Positions 17,035 to 26,970 of a DNA stretch of 64,000 bases are shown here, in pieces; within the stretch, counting starts at the first letter, position 1, and each line of letters begins with the position of its first letter. The DNA is taken from the NCBI GenBank assembly GCA_963717385.1, contig CAVQWE010000002.1:1-64000 (forward strand), written 5' to 3'. The position numbers and the translations under genes are program-made. This stretch comes from Sva-07 sp963717385. Its GTDB lineage: Bacteria; Actinomycetota; Acidimicrobiia; Acidimicrobiales; Ilumatobacteraceae. The notes beneath the pieces were generated by a model, which saw nothing but the letters and a program-made list of their open reading frames with translations, ran no database searches and was not told the DNA's origin.

Positions 17035-18366
17035 ATGCGCGCACCACGCCGCTTGATCGCCTTCGCCGCCGTAGCCGCCCTGGTGGGCGCCGCTTGCGGT
17101 AGTGACAGCGACAGCGATTCATCCGCCGAGAACACCGACGCAACCGAAACCACGGATGCACCGGACAGCACCGAGGCGACCACCGAGACCACCGAAGCAA
17201 CCACCGAGACCACCGAGTACCAGGCGCCCGCCCGTGGCGACGCCGACCTCGTGATCTGGGCCGACGACACCCGAGCCCCTGTGCTCAAGCCGATCGCCGA
17301 CGAATTCGGCGAACTCGAGGGCATCACCGTCCAAGTGGTCGAGGTGCCATTCGACCAGATCCGCGACCAGCTCAGCATCGCCGGCCCCGCCGGCGAAGGC
17401 CCCGACATCGTCACCGGCGCCCACGACTGGCTCGGCGAGCTCGTCTCCAACGGCGTGATCGCTCCGATCGATCTCGGTGCCGACGCCGACCTCTACGCTC
17501 CGGTCTCGATCGAGGCATTCACCTACGACGGAGCGCTCTACGGCGTTCCGTACGCCATCGAGAACATCGCGCTGATCCGCAACGTCGATCTCGTCCCCGA
17601 GGCTCCGGCCACGTTCGAGGATCTCGAGGCCACGGCACTCGCACTCCAGGCCGACGGCACCGTCGACGTGCCGCTCGCCGTCCAGCAGGACCCGGGCGAC
17701 CCGTTCCACAACTACCCGCTGTTCAGCGCGTGCCGGTGGTTACGTGTTCGGCCAGAACGACGACGGCACGTACAACGCCGACGACGTGGGCATCGACTCC
17801 GAAGGTGGCCTCGCCGCCGCTCAGAAGTTCGCCGACTGGAGCAACGCGGGCTGATCTCCAAGGACGTCAGCTACGACATCATGATCGAGTCGTTCTCGAC
17901 CGGCACGGCGCCGTTCGCGATCACCGGCCCGTGGGCCGTCGGGAGCTTCACCGACGCCGGCATCAACTTCGTCGTCGAGCCGATCCCGACGTCGCCGGTG
18001 GCACCCCCGAGGTGTTCGTGGGCGTCCAGGGCTTCATGCAGTCGGCGTTCAGCGAGAACCCCGACCTCGCGACGACCTTCATGGTCGACTACCTCAACAC
18101 CGAAGAGGTGCAGCTCGCCCTCTACGAAGCCGGCGGTCGCCCGCCGGCCATGCTCACGCGCCTACGACCAGGTGTCGAGCGACCCGATCATCCAGGGCTT
18201 CGGCGCTGCCGGCCAGCAAGGCACCCCGCTCCCCGCCATCCCCGAGATGTCGGCGGTCTGGGAGAGCTGGACCGACGCCTACTCGTTGATCTTCACCGGT
18301 TCGGATCCGGTCCAGGCGTTCACCGACGCCGCGACCCAGATCCGCGAGAAGATCGCCGAAGGCTGA
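17035..18366 (+). CDS. malE: Maltose-type substrate-binding lipoprotein, frame-interrupted
   Basis: The solute-binding lipoprotein of the second importer. The signal peptide ends in LVGAAC with lipidated Cys21, followed by a long Thr/Glu/Asp-rich linker (about residues 22-62). Binding-protein features include DLVIWADDTRAPVLKPIADEF, GPDIVTGAHDWLGEL and GALYGVPYAIENIALI, close to MalE. Conserved sequence then jumps between frames at about 17738, 17850, 18000 and 18165 (GGYVFGQNDDGTYN, then ISKDVSYDIMIESFSTG, then GTPEVFVGVQGFMQSAF, then IPEMSAVWESWTDAYSL). The native length is about 440 residues. Divergent from lacI2 and first in an operon with malF, malG and a GH13 gene. Confidence 0.85.
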   Translation: MRAPRRLIAFAAVAALVGAACGSDSDSDSSAENTDATETTDAPDSTEATTETTEATTETTEYQAPARGDADLVIWADDTRAPVLKPIADEFGELEGITVQVVEVPFDQIRDQLSIAGPAGEGPDIVTGAHDWLGELVSNGVIAPIDLGADADLYAPVSIEAFTYDGALYGVPYAIENIALIRNVDLVPEAPATFEDLEATALALQADGTVDVPLAVQQDPGDPFHNYPLFSACRWLRVRPERRRHVQRRRRGHRLRRWPRRRSEVRRLEQRGLISKDVSYDIMIESFSTGTAPFAITGPWAVGSFTDAGINFVVEPIPTSPVAPPRCSWASRASCSRRSARTPTSRRPSWSTTSTPKRCSSPSTKPAVARRPCSRAYDQVSSDPIIQGFGAAGQQGTPLPAIPEMSAVWESWTDAYSLIFTGSDPVQAFTDAATQIREKIAEG

Positions 18367-18388
18367 TTCGGACATGAACACTGCCGAT

Positions 18389-18435
18389 CCCCGAGAGGAG
18401 GCCTCCCGCAACGGCGGGGTGTCCTCCTCTCGGGG
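18389..18435 (+). terminator. Perfect 13-bp stem-loop between malE and malF
   Basis: CCCCGAGAGGAGG pairs perfectly with CCTCCTCTCGGGG. The loop holds a second small stem CCCGC-AACG-GCGGG. It lies 22 nt after the malE stop, matching in position the hairpin at 8221-8260 of the first importer. No U-run follows, so partial termination or 3'-end protection of malE mRNA is likely. Confidence 0.8.
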
Positions 18436-18494
18436 CGGCGCGTCCGGCGGCGGCACGGCGACGCTGCCGGAGTCACGACAGCTACTACGACGGC

Positions 18495-20045
18495 ATGGCG
18501 CCGTTGCAGATGCCGACCGGCCCACGGTACGGGGCCTCGCTCGGACTGATCGTCAAGTACCTGCTGCTCGGCCTGCTGAACGCAGTCGTGCTGGCCTCGC
18601 TGCCGACGATGTTCGACAAGCCCGACTACGGGCTGGCGATCTCGGCGATCGTCGCCCTCGTCGTCATCGACGTCGTCTACATCTCCAAGCGGCGCTTCAT
18701 CCCGGCGAAGTACCTGTTGCCCGGAACGCTGTTCCTGCTCGTCTTCGCCGTGTACCCGATCTTCTACCTGATCTACATCTCCACGACGAACTACGGCACC
18801 GGCAACAACCTGAACAAGGAGACGGCGATCGAGCGGATCGAGGCCAACTCGATCAGCGCCGGCGCCGAGTCGATCCGCTACGACCTCCAGATCCTCGCCG
18901 AAGGCAATCCTGGCGGCGAGTTGGTGTTCCTCCTCACTGATCCCGACGGCAACCGCTTCATCGGCACGCCGGACGGCCGCACCCCGATCGACGAGTCCGA
19001 GATCATCGACGACGGCCGCCGCGAGACGATCGACGGCTACGTCGCCCTCAACACCGGCCAGGCCAACGACCGCGTCGACGAGGTCAACGCCCTGATCGTG
19101 CCGGGGCCGAGCGGCGAGATCGTCAACGACGGCTTCGGCGCCGCGTTCGCGAAGACCCAGACTCGCGTCTACGACCCCGAGACCGACACGATCTTCGACT
19201 CGTCGACCAACACGACCTACACCGTCGAGAACGGCCAGTTCGTCAGCGAGAACGGCGACGCACTCGTGCCCGGCTGGCGCGCCAACGTCGGGCTCGACAA
19301 CTACGACCGTCTGGTCAACGACAGCCAGACCCGCAACGTGTTCTTCCGGGTCCTGCTGTGGACGATCCTGTTCTCGCTGTTCTCGGTGGTCCTGTCGTTC
19401 GGCCTCGGCCTGCTGCTCGCGCTCGTCTTCAACGACGACCGGATGTTCGGGCGGCGCTGGTACCGGAGCCTGATCATCATCCCCTACGCGATCCCGAGCT
19501 TCATGACCGCACTCGTGTGGCGCGGCATGCTCAACCAGCAGTTCGGCGTGATCAACCGTTGGCTCGGCACGAACCTGGCGTGGCTCGACGGGCAGTGGCT
19601 CCCCTACTTCTCGATCCTGCTCGTCAACACGTGGCTCGGCTTCCCGTACATGTTCCTCGTGTGCACCGGTGCGCTGCAGAGCATCCCGTCCGACCTCACC
19701 GAGGCGGCCGCGGTCGACGGCGCCGGAGGGTTCAAGGCGTTCCGGCTGATCACGTTCCCGCTGCTGCTCGTCGCCGTCGGCCCGCTGCTCGTCGCGAGCT
19801 TCGCGTTCAACTTCAACAACTTCAACATCATCTACCTGCTCACCGAAGGTCGCCCGCCGGTGCCCGGCAGCGATGCCGGGCGCACCGACATCCTGATCTC
19901 GTACGTCTACAAGATCGCGTTCGCCGGCGGTGGCGGCGTCGACTACGGCTTCGCCGCTGCGGTGTCGCTCGTCATCTTCCTGATCGTCGCCACGATCTCG
20001 GCCTTCAGCTTCCGCGCCACCCGCTCACTCGAGGAGATGCGATGA
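18495..20045 (+). CDS. malF: Maltose-type ABC permease MalF
   Basis: This 516-residue inner-membrane permease has three early hydrophobic segments and then a large extracytoplasmic region (about residues 95-270). That region starts with STTNYGTGNNLNKETAIE, the recognisable MalF P2 domain, and is followed by VGLDNYDRL. Further segments follow, and the EAA loop is LTEAAAVDGAGGFKAFRLIT. The C-terminus SFRATRSLEEMR is typical. The start is uncertain: ATG 18495 has no clear ribosome site, and an ATG at 18374 in another frame would read through the hairpin. The stop overlaps the malG ATG (ATGA). The body is intact. Confidence 0.9.
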   Translation: MAPLQMPTGPRYGASLGLIVKYLLLGLLNAVVLASLPTMFDKPDYGLAISAIVALVVIDVVYISKRRFIPAKYLLPGTLFLLVFAVYPIFYLIYISTTNYGTGNNLNKETAIERIEANSISAGAESIRYDLQILAEGNPGGELVFLLTDPDGNRFIGTPDGRTPIDESEIIDDGRRETIDGYVALNTGQANDRVDEVNALIVPGPSGEIVNDGFGAAFAKTQTRVYDPETDTIFDSSTNTTYTVENGQFVSENGDALVPGWRANVGLDNYDRLVNDSQTRNVFFRVLLWTILFSLFSVVLSFGLGLLLALVFNDDRMFGRRWYRSLIIIPYAIPSFMTALVWRGMLNQQFGVINRWLGTNLAWLDGQWLPYFSILLVNTWLGFPYMFLVCTGALQSIPSDLTEAAAVDGAGGFKAFRLITFPLLLVAVGPLLVASFAFNFNNFNIIYLLTEGRPPVPGSDAGRTDILISYVYKIAFAGGGGVDYGFAAAVSLVIFLIVATISAFSFRATRSLEEMR

Positions 20046-20955
20046 ACGCCGTCACGCAGTCCTACGAACCGGAGGCACCCGCCTTCGAGTACAACCGCCC
20101 GTCGATGGGCAAGGTGTTCCGCACGGACCGGCTGGCGCCACGTCGTCGCCTGGATCGCGCTGGCCTTCGCGCTGTTCCCGGTTCTCTGGGTCGATCTCGG
20201 CAGCCTTCACCGACGGCAACCTCAGCTCGCAGAGCCTGATCCCGACCGACCCGTCGCTCGACAACTTCCGAGCCCTGATGACCGACCCCGGCCATCCACC
20301 GTTCTGGTCGTGGTTCCGCAACTCGATGTTCATCGGCGTCACGACCTCGGTGCTGACCGTCACCATGTGCGCACTGGCGGCGTTCGCGTTCAGCCGCCTC
20401 CGGTTCAAGGGTCGACGGCCCGGGCTGCTGTCGCTGCTGTTGATCCAGATGTTCCCCAACCTGCTCGCCGTGGTCGCCCTGTTCCTGTTCATGACCCGCA
20501 TCAAGGGCCTGTTCCCGGCGATCGGGCTCGGGTCGTCGTGGGGACTGATCTTCATCTACCTCGGCGGAGCGCTCGGCGTGAACACGTACCTGATCAAGGG
20601 CTTCTTCGACACGATCCCCTACACGCTCGACGAGGCGGCGAAGATCGACGGCTGCACCCACTTCCAGATCTTCTACAAGATCATCCTGCCGCTCGCCGCG
20701 CCGGTGCTCGCGGTGATCGGCCTGTTGTCGTTCATCACCACCCAAGCCGAGTTCCTCGTCGCCAGCGTGATGCTCGGCGAGGACAACAAGACGCTCGCAG
20801 TCGGCTTGTCGGGCTACGTGCGCGCCGGCTTCGACAACCGTTGGGGACCATTCGCTGCCGGATCGCTGATCGGGGCGATCCCGGTGGTGCTGTTGTTCCT
20901 GTTCCTGCAGCGCTACATCGTGTCGGGGCTCACGTCCGGCGCCGTCAAGGAGTGA
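20042..20955 (+). CDS. malG: Maltose-type ABC permease MalG, frame-interrupted near the 5' end
   Basis: The second permease of the maltose-type importer, about 300 residues. The first 35 residues (SYEPEAPAFEYNRPSMGKVF) are in the ATG 20042 frame. The first membrane segment (AWIALAFALFPVLWV) and the rest are in other frames, with breaks near 20145 and 20200. From 20278 the frame is clean, with the EAA loop TLDEAAKIDGCTHFQIFYKI and the C-terminal YIVSGLTSGAVKE diagnostic of MalG. It overlaps malF by ATGA and the following GH13 gene by GTGA, so the operon is tightly coupled. Confidence 0.88.
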
Positions 20956-22890
20956 GTGCACCCGACCGCTTCAGGCTGGTCGACGAACCGCACCACGACG
21001 GGTCGGCGCTCTACGTCGATCCCTCGGACCGTCTGCTCGGCTCCACCGTTCGAGTCCGCCTTCGGGTTCCCGACACCTGCGGCACCGCCCGTGTGCGTCT
21101 GCGCTCGACACCCGACGCCGAGCCGGCCGTGCTCGAAGCACTGGTGGAACGCCACGCCCACGGTGCAACCTGGTGGAGCGCCGACCTGGTGTTGCACAAC
21201 CCGGTCACGAAGTACCGGTGGCTGCTCGACGGTGGTGCGTTGGGGTCGTGCTGGGTCAACGGCGCAGGCGTGTTCCACCGTGACGTCACCGACGACGCCG
21301 ACTTCCGCCTCACCGCGCAGTTCCCAGCGCCCGGGTCTCCGGGAACCACGATTCCCACTCCCCCGCCGACCTGGCTGGCAGGAACCGTCGGCTATCAGAT
21401 CTTCATCGACCGGTTCGCACGCTCTGCGGCACCTCGCCCGACACCCGACTGGGCGATCCGTCGGGACTGGGACGAGCCGGTTGTCGACACACCGGGCAGT
21501 CCGCGCTCGCCACTGGTACGGCGGCGATCTCACCGGCATCGAGGACCACCTCGACCACCTGGCTCACCTCGGCGTGACCCTGATCTACCTCACCCCGTTC
21601 TTCCCGGCAGGGTCGATGCACCGCTACGACGCATCGAGCTTCGATCACGTCGACCCTGCGCTCGGTGGCGACGACGCGCTCTCTTCGCTCGTTGCCGCCG
21701 CTCACGAGCGGGGGATCAGAGTGATTGGCGACCTCACGCTCAACCACACCGGGATCGACCACGACTGGTTCCGTGCAGCCGCCGCCGATCCTGCCGCCGC
21801 CGAGCGGGGCTACTACTTCTTCGACGAGGCAGAGCCCGACGGTTACGTCGCCTGGCACGGTGTTCGCACGCTGCCGAAGCTCGACCACCGCAGCAGCGAA
21901 CTGCGCACCCGCTTCTACGACGGTGCCGACTCGGTGGTCGCCCGGTATCTCGACGAACCGTTCGGCCTCGATGGATGGCGGATCGACTGTGCCAACACCA
22001 CCGCCCGTTTCCGCGACCACGACGACAACCACGAGGTGGCGCAGGCGACACGCGCCACGATGGCAACCAGCACGAGCGATCCGTGGCTGGTCGCCGAGCA
22101 CTGCTACGACGCAGCGGACGACCTCGACGGCACGGGGTGGCACGGCGTGATGGCGTACCAGTGGTTCACCCGTCCACTGTGGGCCTGGCTCAAGGGCGCT
22201 GGCCCGCTGTCGCTGATGGCGGCGGTGGAGCTGATCGATCTCGACGGGTTCGGCCTCGTCGAATCGATGCGCCAACTGTCGGCCAACGTGTCGTGGGAAG
22301 CACGAAACGCCTCGATGACCATGCTCGACTCACACGACACCGCACGGTTCCGTACCGTTGTCGGCGGCGACAGCGTCCGCATGTGGTCGGCCTCGCCGCA
22401 CTGTTCACCATGCCCGGTGTGCCGACGCTGTTCGCCGGGGCCGAGGTGGGGTGCGAGGGCGACTCGATGGACACCACCCGCGTGCCGTTCCCATGGGATC
22501 GCCTCGCCGACATCGACGAGATGGCGCCCGACGGCGACGGCAAGTTCCTCAACGATCTCCGACTGCTGATCGAGATTCGCCGCACGGAGCGCTGCGCTCC
22601 GGCACGGCTCGATGCGCTGGGTCGACGCCACCGAGCACAGCGTCACCTACGTCCGCGAGTCCGACACCCAGAACATGCTCGTCCATCTCGTGCGTCGACC
22701 GTGCGCCTCGCGCCGGTTCGCTCCGGCGGACATCGGCCTCGTCGCGGATCCTCGGACCGACGACTGGACCGCCGTCGAGTTCGGTCAGGGCGATCTGGTC
22801 GAAGTGCACCTCGGTGCGGACACAGAGCTGACCACGATCGTGCTGCCCGGAACACCCGGTGCCTACCTCGTCTCCTGCGCACGGAGATAG
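20952..22890 (+). CDS. GH13 cyclomaltodextrinase/neopullulanase-like enzyme, frame-interrupted
   Basis: An intracellular alpha-glucan hydrolase acting on imported malto-oligosaccharides. An N-terminal beta-sandwich domain (about residues 1-125) precedes the catalytic barrel, as in cyclomaltodextrinases. GH13 regions are clear: DLTLNHTGID (I), GWRIDCANT with the nucleophile Asp (II), LVAEHC with the acid/base Glu (III) and MLDSHDTARF (IV). Frame breaks occur near 21515, 22387 and 22615. GTG start at 20952 overlaps the malG stop. The linker between the two domains (21321-21349) contains a copy of a repeat also found at 55560-55588. The restored length is about 645 residues. Confidence 0.87.
21321..21349. 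repeat. Dispersed repeat copy inside the GH13 gene
   Basis: TTCCCAGCGCCCGGGTCTCC followed after one base by GGAACCAC is identical to 55560-55588 except for that one base (28 of 29). It encodes part of the linker between the N-terminal and catalytic domains of the cyclomaltodextrinase-like protein. Confidence 0.85.
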
Positions 22891-22901
22891 CGTCGAGCGA
22901 C

Positions 22902-23495
22902 GTGAATCAGACGAAGAACCGGATGCAGGCGCTCGGATTGCTCGACCGCTCGTTCAAAGCCGCCACCGACGACGAACTGACGACGGCGATCGAGGCGCTC
23001 GACGACGACCATCGCGAGGGTCTCGAGTCGTTCGTCGAGGCCGCCACGCCCGACGGTGTGCGTGCCGGGGTGAAGGCTGGTCGCATCAATGGCGACATGG
23101 AAGCGATCGCTGCGATCATCTCCGACCTGTGCCTGGCCGACTGCATCAAGGAACTCGGCGACCACGCCGACAACCCGTCGACCGAGCAGCTCAACGAGGT
23201 GCTGCCCGGCATCGCCGAGAAGCACGGCGTGGCGATCACCCGCATCATGCTGGCCGCCACCGTCGCTGGTGAGGCACCGGCGTCTGCGATCATCCGCGAC
23301 CTGCTGAAGTCCGACGAGCTCGTGGCGCTGCCAAAGGCAGAAGAGGTCACGATCGCACCACTGATCGACACCTCGAAGCGCTCCCCCGAGGAGCAGGCGG
23401 CCATGAAGGCCAAGCGCGCCGAGGCAAAGGCCGCCAAGAAGGAAGCCGACCGCGCCCGCCGGGCCCAGTCGGCCGCCGACCGCAACCGCTCCTGA
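22902..23495 (+). CDS. Conserved hypothetical helical protein with Lys/Ala-rich tail
   Basis: Not recognised. This 197-residue cytoplasmic protein has no signal or membrane segment. It is mostly predicted helix with many acidic residues and ends in a basic, low-complexity tail (KAKRAEAKAAKKEADRARRA, about residues 171-190), which could bind nucleic acid or the ribosome. The GTG start at 22902 lies 11 nt after the GH13 stop; the gene may be co-transcribed with the mal operon. Single clean frame. Confidence 0.7.
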   Translation: MNQTKNRMQALGLLDRSFKAATDDELTTAIEALDDDHREGLESFVEAATPDGVRAGVKAGRINGDMEAIAAIISDLCLADCIKELGDHADNPSTEQLNEVLPGIAEKHGVAITRIMLAATVAGEAPASAIIRDLLKSDELVALPKAEEVTIAPLIDTSKRSPEEQAAMKAKRAEAKAAKKEADRARRAQSAADRNRS

Positions 23496-23515
23496 ACCGT
23501 CACACGGTGCCGGGC

Positions 23516-24007
23516 CTACTGTGACAGTTGCTCGTGGGCGAGGAGCCAGGCCTTCGTGTCGACTCCTCCAGCGAACCCGGTCAGCGCCCCGTTCGCACCG
23601 ACGACGCGGTGGCACGGGACGATGATCGAAATGGGATTGCGGCCGTTCGCTGCGCCGACCGCGCGGGCCTTGCGACGATCGCCCATCCGTTCGGCCTGCT
23701 CGCCGTAGCTCACCGTGGTGCCGTAGTCGATCGTTCGCAGCGCATCCCACGCCGCTCGTTGGAACTCGGTGCCGACCGGGTCGAGCGCAACATCGAAGTC
23801 GGTTCGAGCGCCGGCGAAGTACTCCCCCAGCTGCGACACGGCTGCCTCGATCACCGGGTGGTTCGCGTCGTCGACGACGTCGGTCAGGCGCACCCGCTTC
23901 GGGTCGTCGTCGGGCCAGAGAATGGCACGCAGGCCGTCGTCGCTGGCAACGATCGTGAGCTCACCGACGGGGCTCTCGATCACCGTGCTGAACAAGTGCG
24001 TCGTCAT
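23516..24007 (-). CDS. ogt: Methylated-DNA-protein cysteine methyltransferase
   Basis: This 163-residue suicide repair protein removes methyl groups from O6-methylguanine. The active-site motif is IIVPCHRVVG with the acceptor Cys, preceded by GTEFQRAAWDALRTIDYGTT (helix-turn-helix) and AVGAANGRNP (Asn hinge). ATG 24007 was chosen because GGAGACC lies 3-9 nt ahead and MTTHLFSTVIESPVG fits the family N-terminus. It overlaps the end of the upstream Ada/AlkA gene, so the two repair genes form one unit. Confidence 0.93.
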   Translation of the reverse strand: MTTHLFSTVIESPVGELTIVASDDGLRAILWPDDDPKRVRLTDVVDDANHPVIEAAVSQLGEYFAGARTDFDVALDPVGTEFQRAAWDALRTIDYGTTVSYGEQAERMGDRRKARAVGAANGRNPISIIVPCHRVVGANGALTGFAGGVDTKAWLLAHEQLSQ

Positions 24008-25505
24008 GAGGTCTCCTTCGTTGATGATCGTGGTCGGGTCCGCGAGCGGCGAGGCTCGCCCACAGGTGGTGCACGGCGTACGAACGCCATGGCGCCCACC
24101 TCGTCGCATCGTCGGCGACGAGCCCGAGTCGGTCCAGGGCATGACGCACGCCGAGGTCGTTGGTCAGGAACGTGTCGGGGTGTCCGAGCCCGCGCATGAC
24201 CACGTAGTCGGCTGTCCACGGGCCGATCCCCTTCAGAGCGAGCAACTGGCCATGCACCACCGCAGGATCGCTCCCCACGTCGAGTTCGACCTCGCCTGCT
24301 GCAACAGCTGCGCCAACGCGCCGAATCGTGTCACGACGCGTACCCGGCATCGAGAACGCGTCGTCTGAGGCTCCGGCGAGTTCGTCGGGCCGAGGAAAGA
24401 CGTGGGTGATCTCGCCGACCGGAGCGGGCAGCCGCCGTCCAACCGAAGCGACGATCCGACCAGCCACGGTTCGGGCCCCGGCCACCGACACCTGTTGGCC
24501 GACGACCGCACGGATCGCCGTCTCGTACGGGTCGACGCTCGCCGGTGCCCGCCGGCCCGGCACGACGCCGACCAGCGTGGCGAGCGCCGGATCCGAGCCC
24601 AAGGCCTCGTCGACGGCCGCCGGGTCACTGTCGAGGTCGAGCAGGCGACGGATCCGTTGCACCGCTGCACCCAGATCCGACCACTCGGACAACTCGATCC
24701 GAGCCGCGACATGATCGGCGTGCGCATCGAGGCCGATCACCCCGACACCGCCCGGCAGGTCGAGCGAACGGCGATACGTGCGGCCATCCCACGACTCGAC
24801 ACCGGGGATCGCCCGTTCGCCGATGAATTCCATCACTTCGCTGGACGCAAACGGTTCGCGAACCGCCAGCCGAATGGTCACGGCCACGCCGGCGCCTTCA
24901 GGACGGTCAGGTGAGCCGGACCTGCTGGACGTCGACCCACGTCGATTCGCCGTGCGGAGTTCACTCGGCGAGGCGGCGAACACGTCCCGGATGGTGTCGT
25001 TGAACTGGCGGACACTGCCGAAGCCAGCAGCGAACGCCACGTCGGTCAGTTTCATCGGGGTCGTCTCGATCAACAGTCGCGCCGAATGGGCCCGTTGTGC
25101 CCGGGCGACGGCGAGCGGCCCGGCGCCGAGTTCGTCGGTGAAGACCCTCGTGAGGTGCCGTTCGCTGTAGCCCAGTCGGCCTGCAAGACCAGCCACACCG
25201 TCGCGCTCGACGACGCCATCGGCGATCAGTCGCATCGCACGTGCGACGACATCCTGTCGGACGTTCCACTCCGGCGATCCAGGCGACGCATCAGGACGAC
25301 AGCGTTTGCAGGCGCGGAAGCCACGCTGCTGGGCCGCGGCCGCCGTCGGGTAGAAGTCGACGTTCGTGCGCTTCGGGGTGATCGCCGGACAGCTCGGGCG
25401 GCAGTAGATGCCGGTGGTGCGCACCGCGGTGACGAACCAGCCATCGAAACGTTGGTCGCGGCTCTGCACGGCGATGTAGCAGTGGTCGGGGTCGAGCGGC
25501 GGCAC
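23961..25505 (-). CDS. Ada-like regulator / AlkA 3-methyladenine DNA glycosylase fusion
   Basis: This 514-residue fusion has three parts. Residues about 1-75 form the Ada zinc/methylphosphotriester domain (GIYCRPSCPA and CKRCRPDA supply four Cys). Residues about 80-180 form an AraC-type helix-turn-helix (GYSERHLTRVFTDELG). The rest is an AlkA-type glycosylase with helix-hairpin-helix LKGIGPWTADYVVMRGLG and catalytic Asp in FLTNDLGVRHAL. The O6-methyltransferase part of classical Ada is absent and is supplied by the adjacent ogt. GTG 25505 directly precedes PPLDPDHCYIA. The reading frame runs 47 nt into ogt; a small indel near 24050 could instead give a stop overlapping the ogt ATG. Confidence 0.9.
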   Translation of the reverse strand: MPPLDPDHCYIAVQSRDQRFDGWFVTAVRTTGIYCRPSCPAITPKRTNVDFYPTAAAAQQRGFRACKRCRPDASPGSPEWNVRQDVVARAMRLIADGVVERDGVAGLAGRLGYSERHLTRVFTDELGAGPLAVARAQRAHSARLLIETTPMKLTDVAFAAGFGSVRQFNDTIRDVFAASPSELRTANRRGSTSSRSGSPDRPEGAGVAVTIRLAVREPFASSEVMEFIGERAIPGVESWDGRTYRRSLDLPGGVGVIGLDAHADHVAARIELSEWSDLGAAVQRIRRLLDLDSDPAAVDEALGSDPALATLVGVVPGRRAPASVDPYETAIRAVVGQQVSVAGARTVAGRIVASVGRRLPAPVGEITHVFPRPDELAGASDDAFSMPGTRRDTIRRVGAAVAAGEVELDVGSDPAVVHGQLLALKGIGPWTADYVVMRGLGHPDTFLTNDLGVRHALDRLGLVADDATRWAPWRSYAVHHLWASLAARGPDHDHQRRRPHDDALVQHGDREPRR

Positions 25506-25629
25506 CCGCCCATCATGACGCGAAGCCCAGGCGAGCACTAGCGGAAATCCGCCATCACGATCCTCTCGCCCGTTCGTGACGCAGCGCTGGTTGCGCAGGC
25601 GGCTCGAAGTGGCCACGCGAACGTGGGGT

Positions 25630-26890
25630 TCAGTCGCTGACGACCGGGGTGGCCGCAGCCGGAATCCGGTGCGATGGACCGGCATCAGGCGAGCCGGCAG
25701 GCACGAGCTTGAAACGCAAGAGGTAGAGCCCGACGAGGCAGCACGCCACCCCACCGAAGAACCCGGTCTGCTTGCCGACCGACCTGGGCAAAGGCTCCGA
25801 TGAACAATCCCCCGAACACCGAGCCGACCTCGAAGAACATCGTGAACGAACTGATCGCCCAGGCGCGGTCGCTGTCGCTGGCCCGGTTGACAGTGAGCGC
25901 AAGCAGCGACGGATAGTTGAACGCCATGCCGATACCGACGAACACCGACGCCACCCACAGCGCCGCCACGGTCGGCACGATCGCCAAGATGCTCAACCCG
26001 ATACCCAGGGTTCCGAGCGCAATGGTGACCGCCCGTCGCGGCCCGAGCCGCTCGGGCAGCGTGGCACCGAAGATCCGAACGAGCACCGACGTGAGCGAGT
26101 ACGCGGCGAACAATCCACCAGACGTTGCCAGGCCGACTTCGCGCGAGTACTCGGGAATGAAGGCACCGAACGTCGAGAACGCGGCGACCCCCGAGGCCAA
26201 CACGATCCCCGGCATGAGCGCAGCAGGATGCATGATCTTGCGCCGCCCGGACGACGACGCAGCCGATGCAATCGAATCGTCGACCGCATCGAGCGGCGCC
26301 ACCCGCGCCGGAGCGAACAACGCCACGACGGCGGCGACGAGAGCGAAGCAACCAGCGACCACGAACGCCCGCTCGAACTGGGTGTCGTCGAGGATGAACT
26401 CGCCGATGATCGGCCCAACACCGATCCCACCGAACACCGCCACGGAGAAGTAGCTCGCTCCCTCGGCACGGCGGTCACGCGGCGAGAGATCGGCGATCAA
26501 CGTGGCGGCGCCAACGAAGACGGCCGCCTCGCCGATGCCCATCACTCCGCGCAGAACGAGCAGCTGCCAGAACTCGGTCGCCTGACTCGCCGTGATACCG
26601 GCAACCCCGGCCAGCGACGCACCACCCACGAGCAGCACGCGCCGGCCATAACGGTCGGCCAAACGTCCGAGAAACGGCCGAGCGAGGATCGCCGCGCCGG
26701 CAAACGCTGCGATCGTGAGCCCGATCCCGAACTCGCCGCGCCCGAGCGGGCCCTCGATGAACAGCGGGACGATCGGGATCAGCATCCCGATGTAGATGAA
26801 GAAGACGAGCGCTGTCGACGTGACGATCACGAACGGCCGCGTGAGCAGGCGCGCCTGCTCACCGCCCGTTGGACTCGTCACCGTCGACAT
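25630..26890 (-). CDS. MFS transporter, frame-interrupted near the C-terminus
   Basis: An inner-membrane major-facilitator-superfamily transporter of about 420 residues with some twelve hydrophobic segments. The motif A region is FLGRLADRYGRRVLLVGG (about residues 75-92), and a second half-repeat is separated by a cytoplasmic loop with SSSGRRKIM. The substrate is unknown; sugar, drug or metabolite efflux are all possible. ATG 26890 gives MSTVTSPTGG. A frame break near 25790, at a GGTCGGTC repeat, moves the last segment (KQTGFFGGVACCLVGLYLLR) to another frame ending at 25630. Confidence 0.85.
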
Positions 26891-26970
26891 CGCGCCAATC
26901 CTGCCCAACAGCGCACCCCATCCCACAAGCGGATGCCATCCCAGACCGATGTCACAACCACGTTGGTGGC

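Noticed and set aside
18374..18494. ATG 18374 as the start of malF
   Set aside because: The frame differs from that of malF and would translate through the malE-malF stem-loop; kept only as an alternative.
20310..22860. Open frame of over 1000 codons spanning malG, GH13 and the next gene
   Set aside because: Only pieces of it (the HVVGLAALFTMPG part of GH13 and the gene at 22902) are real; the rest is an Arg-rich shadow of malG and GH13.
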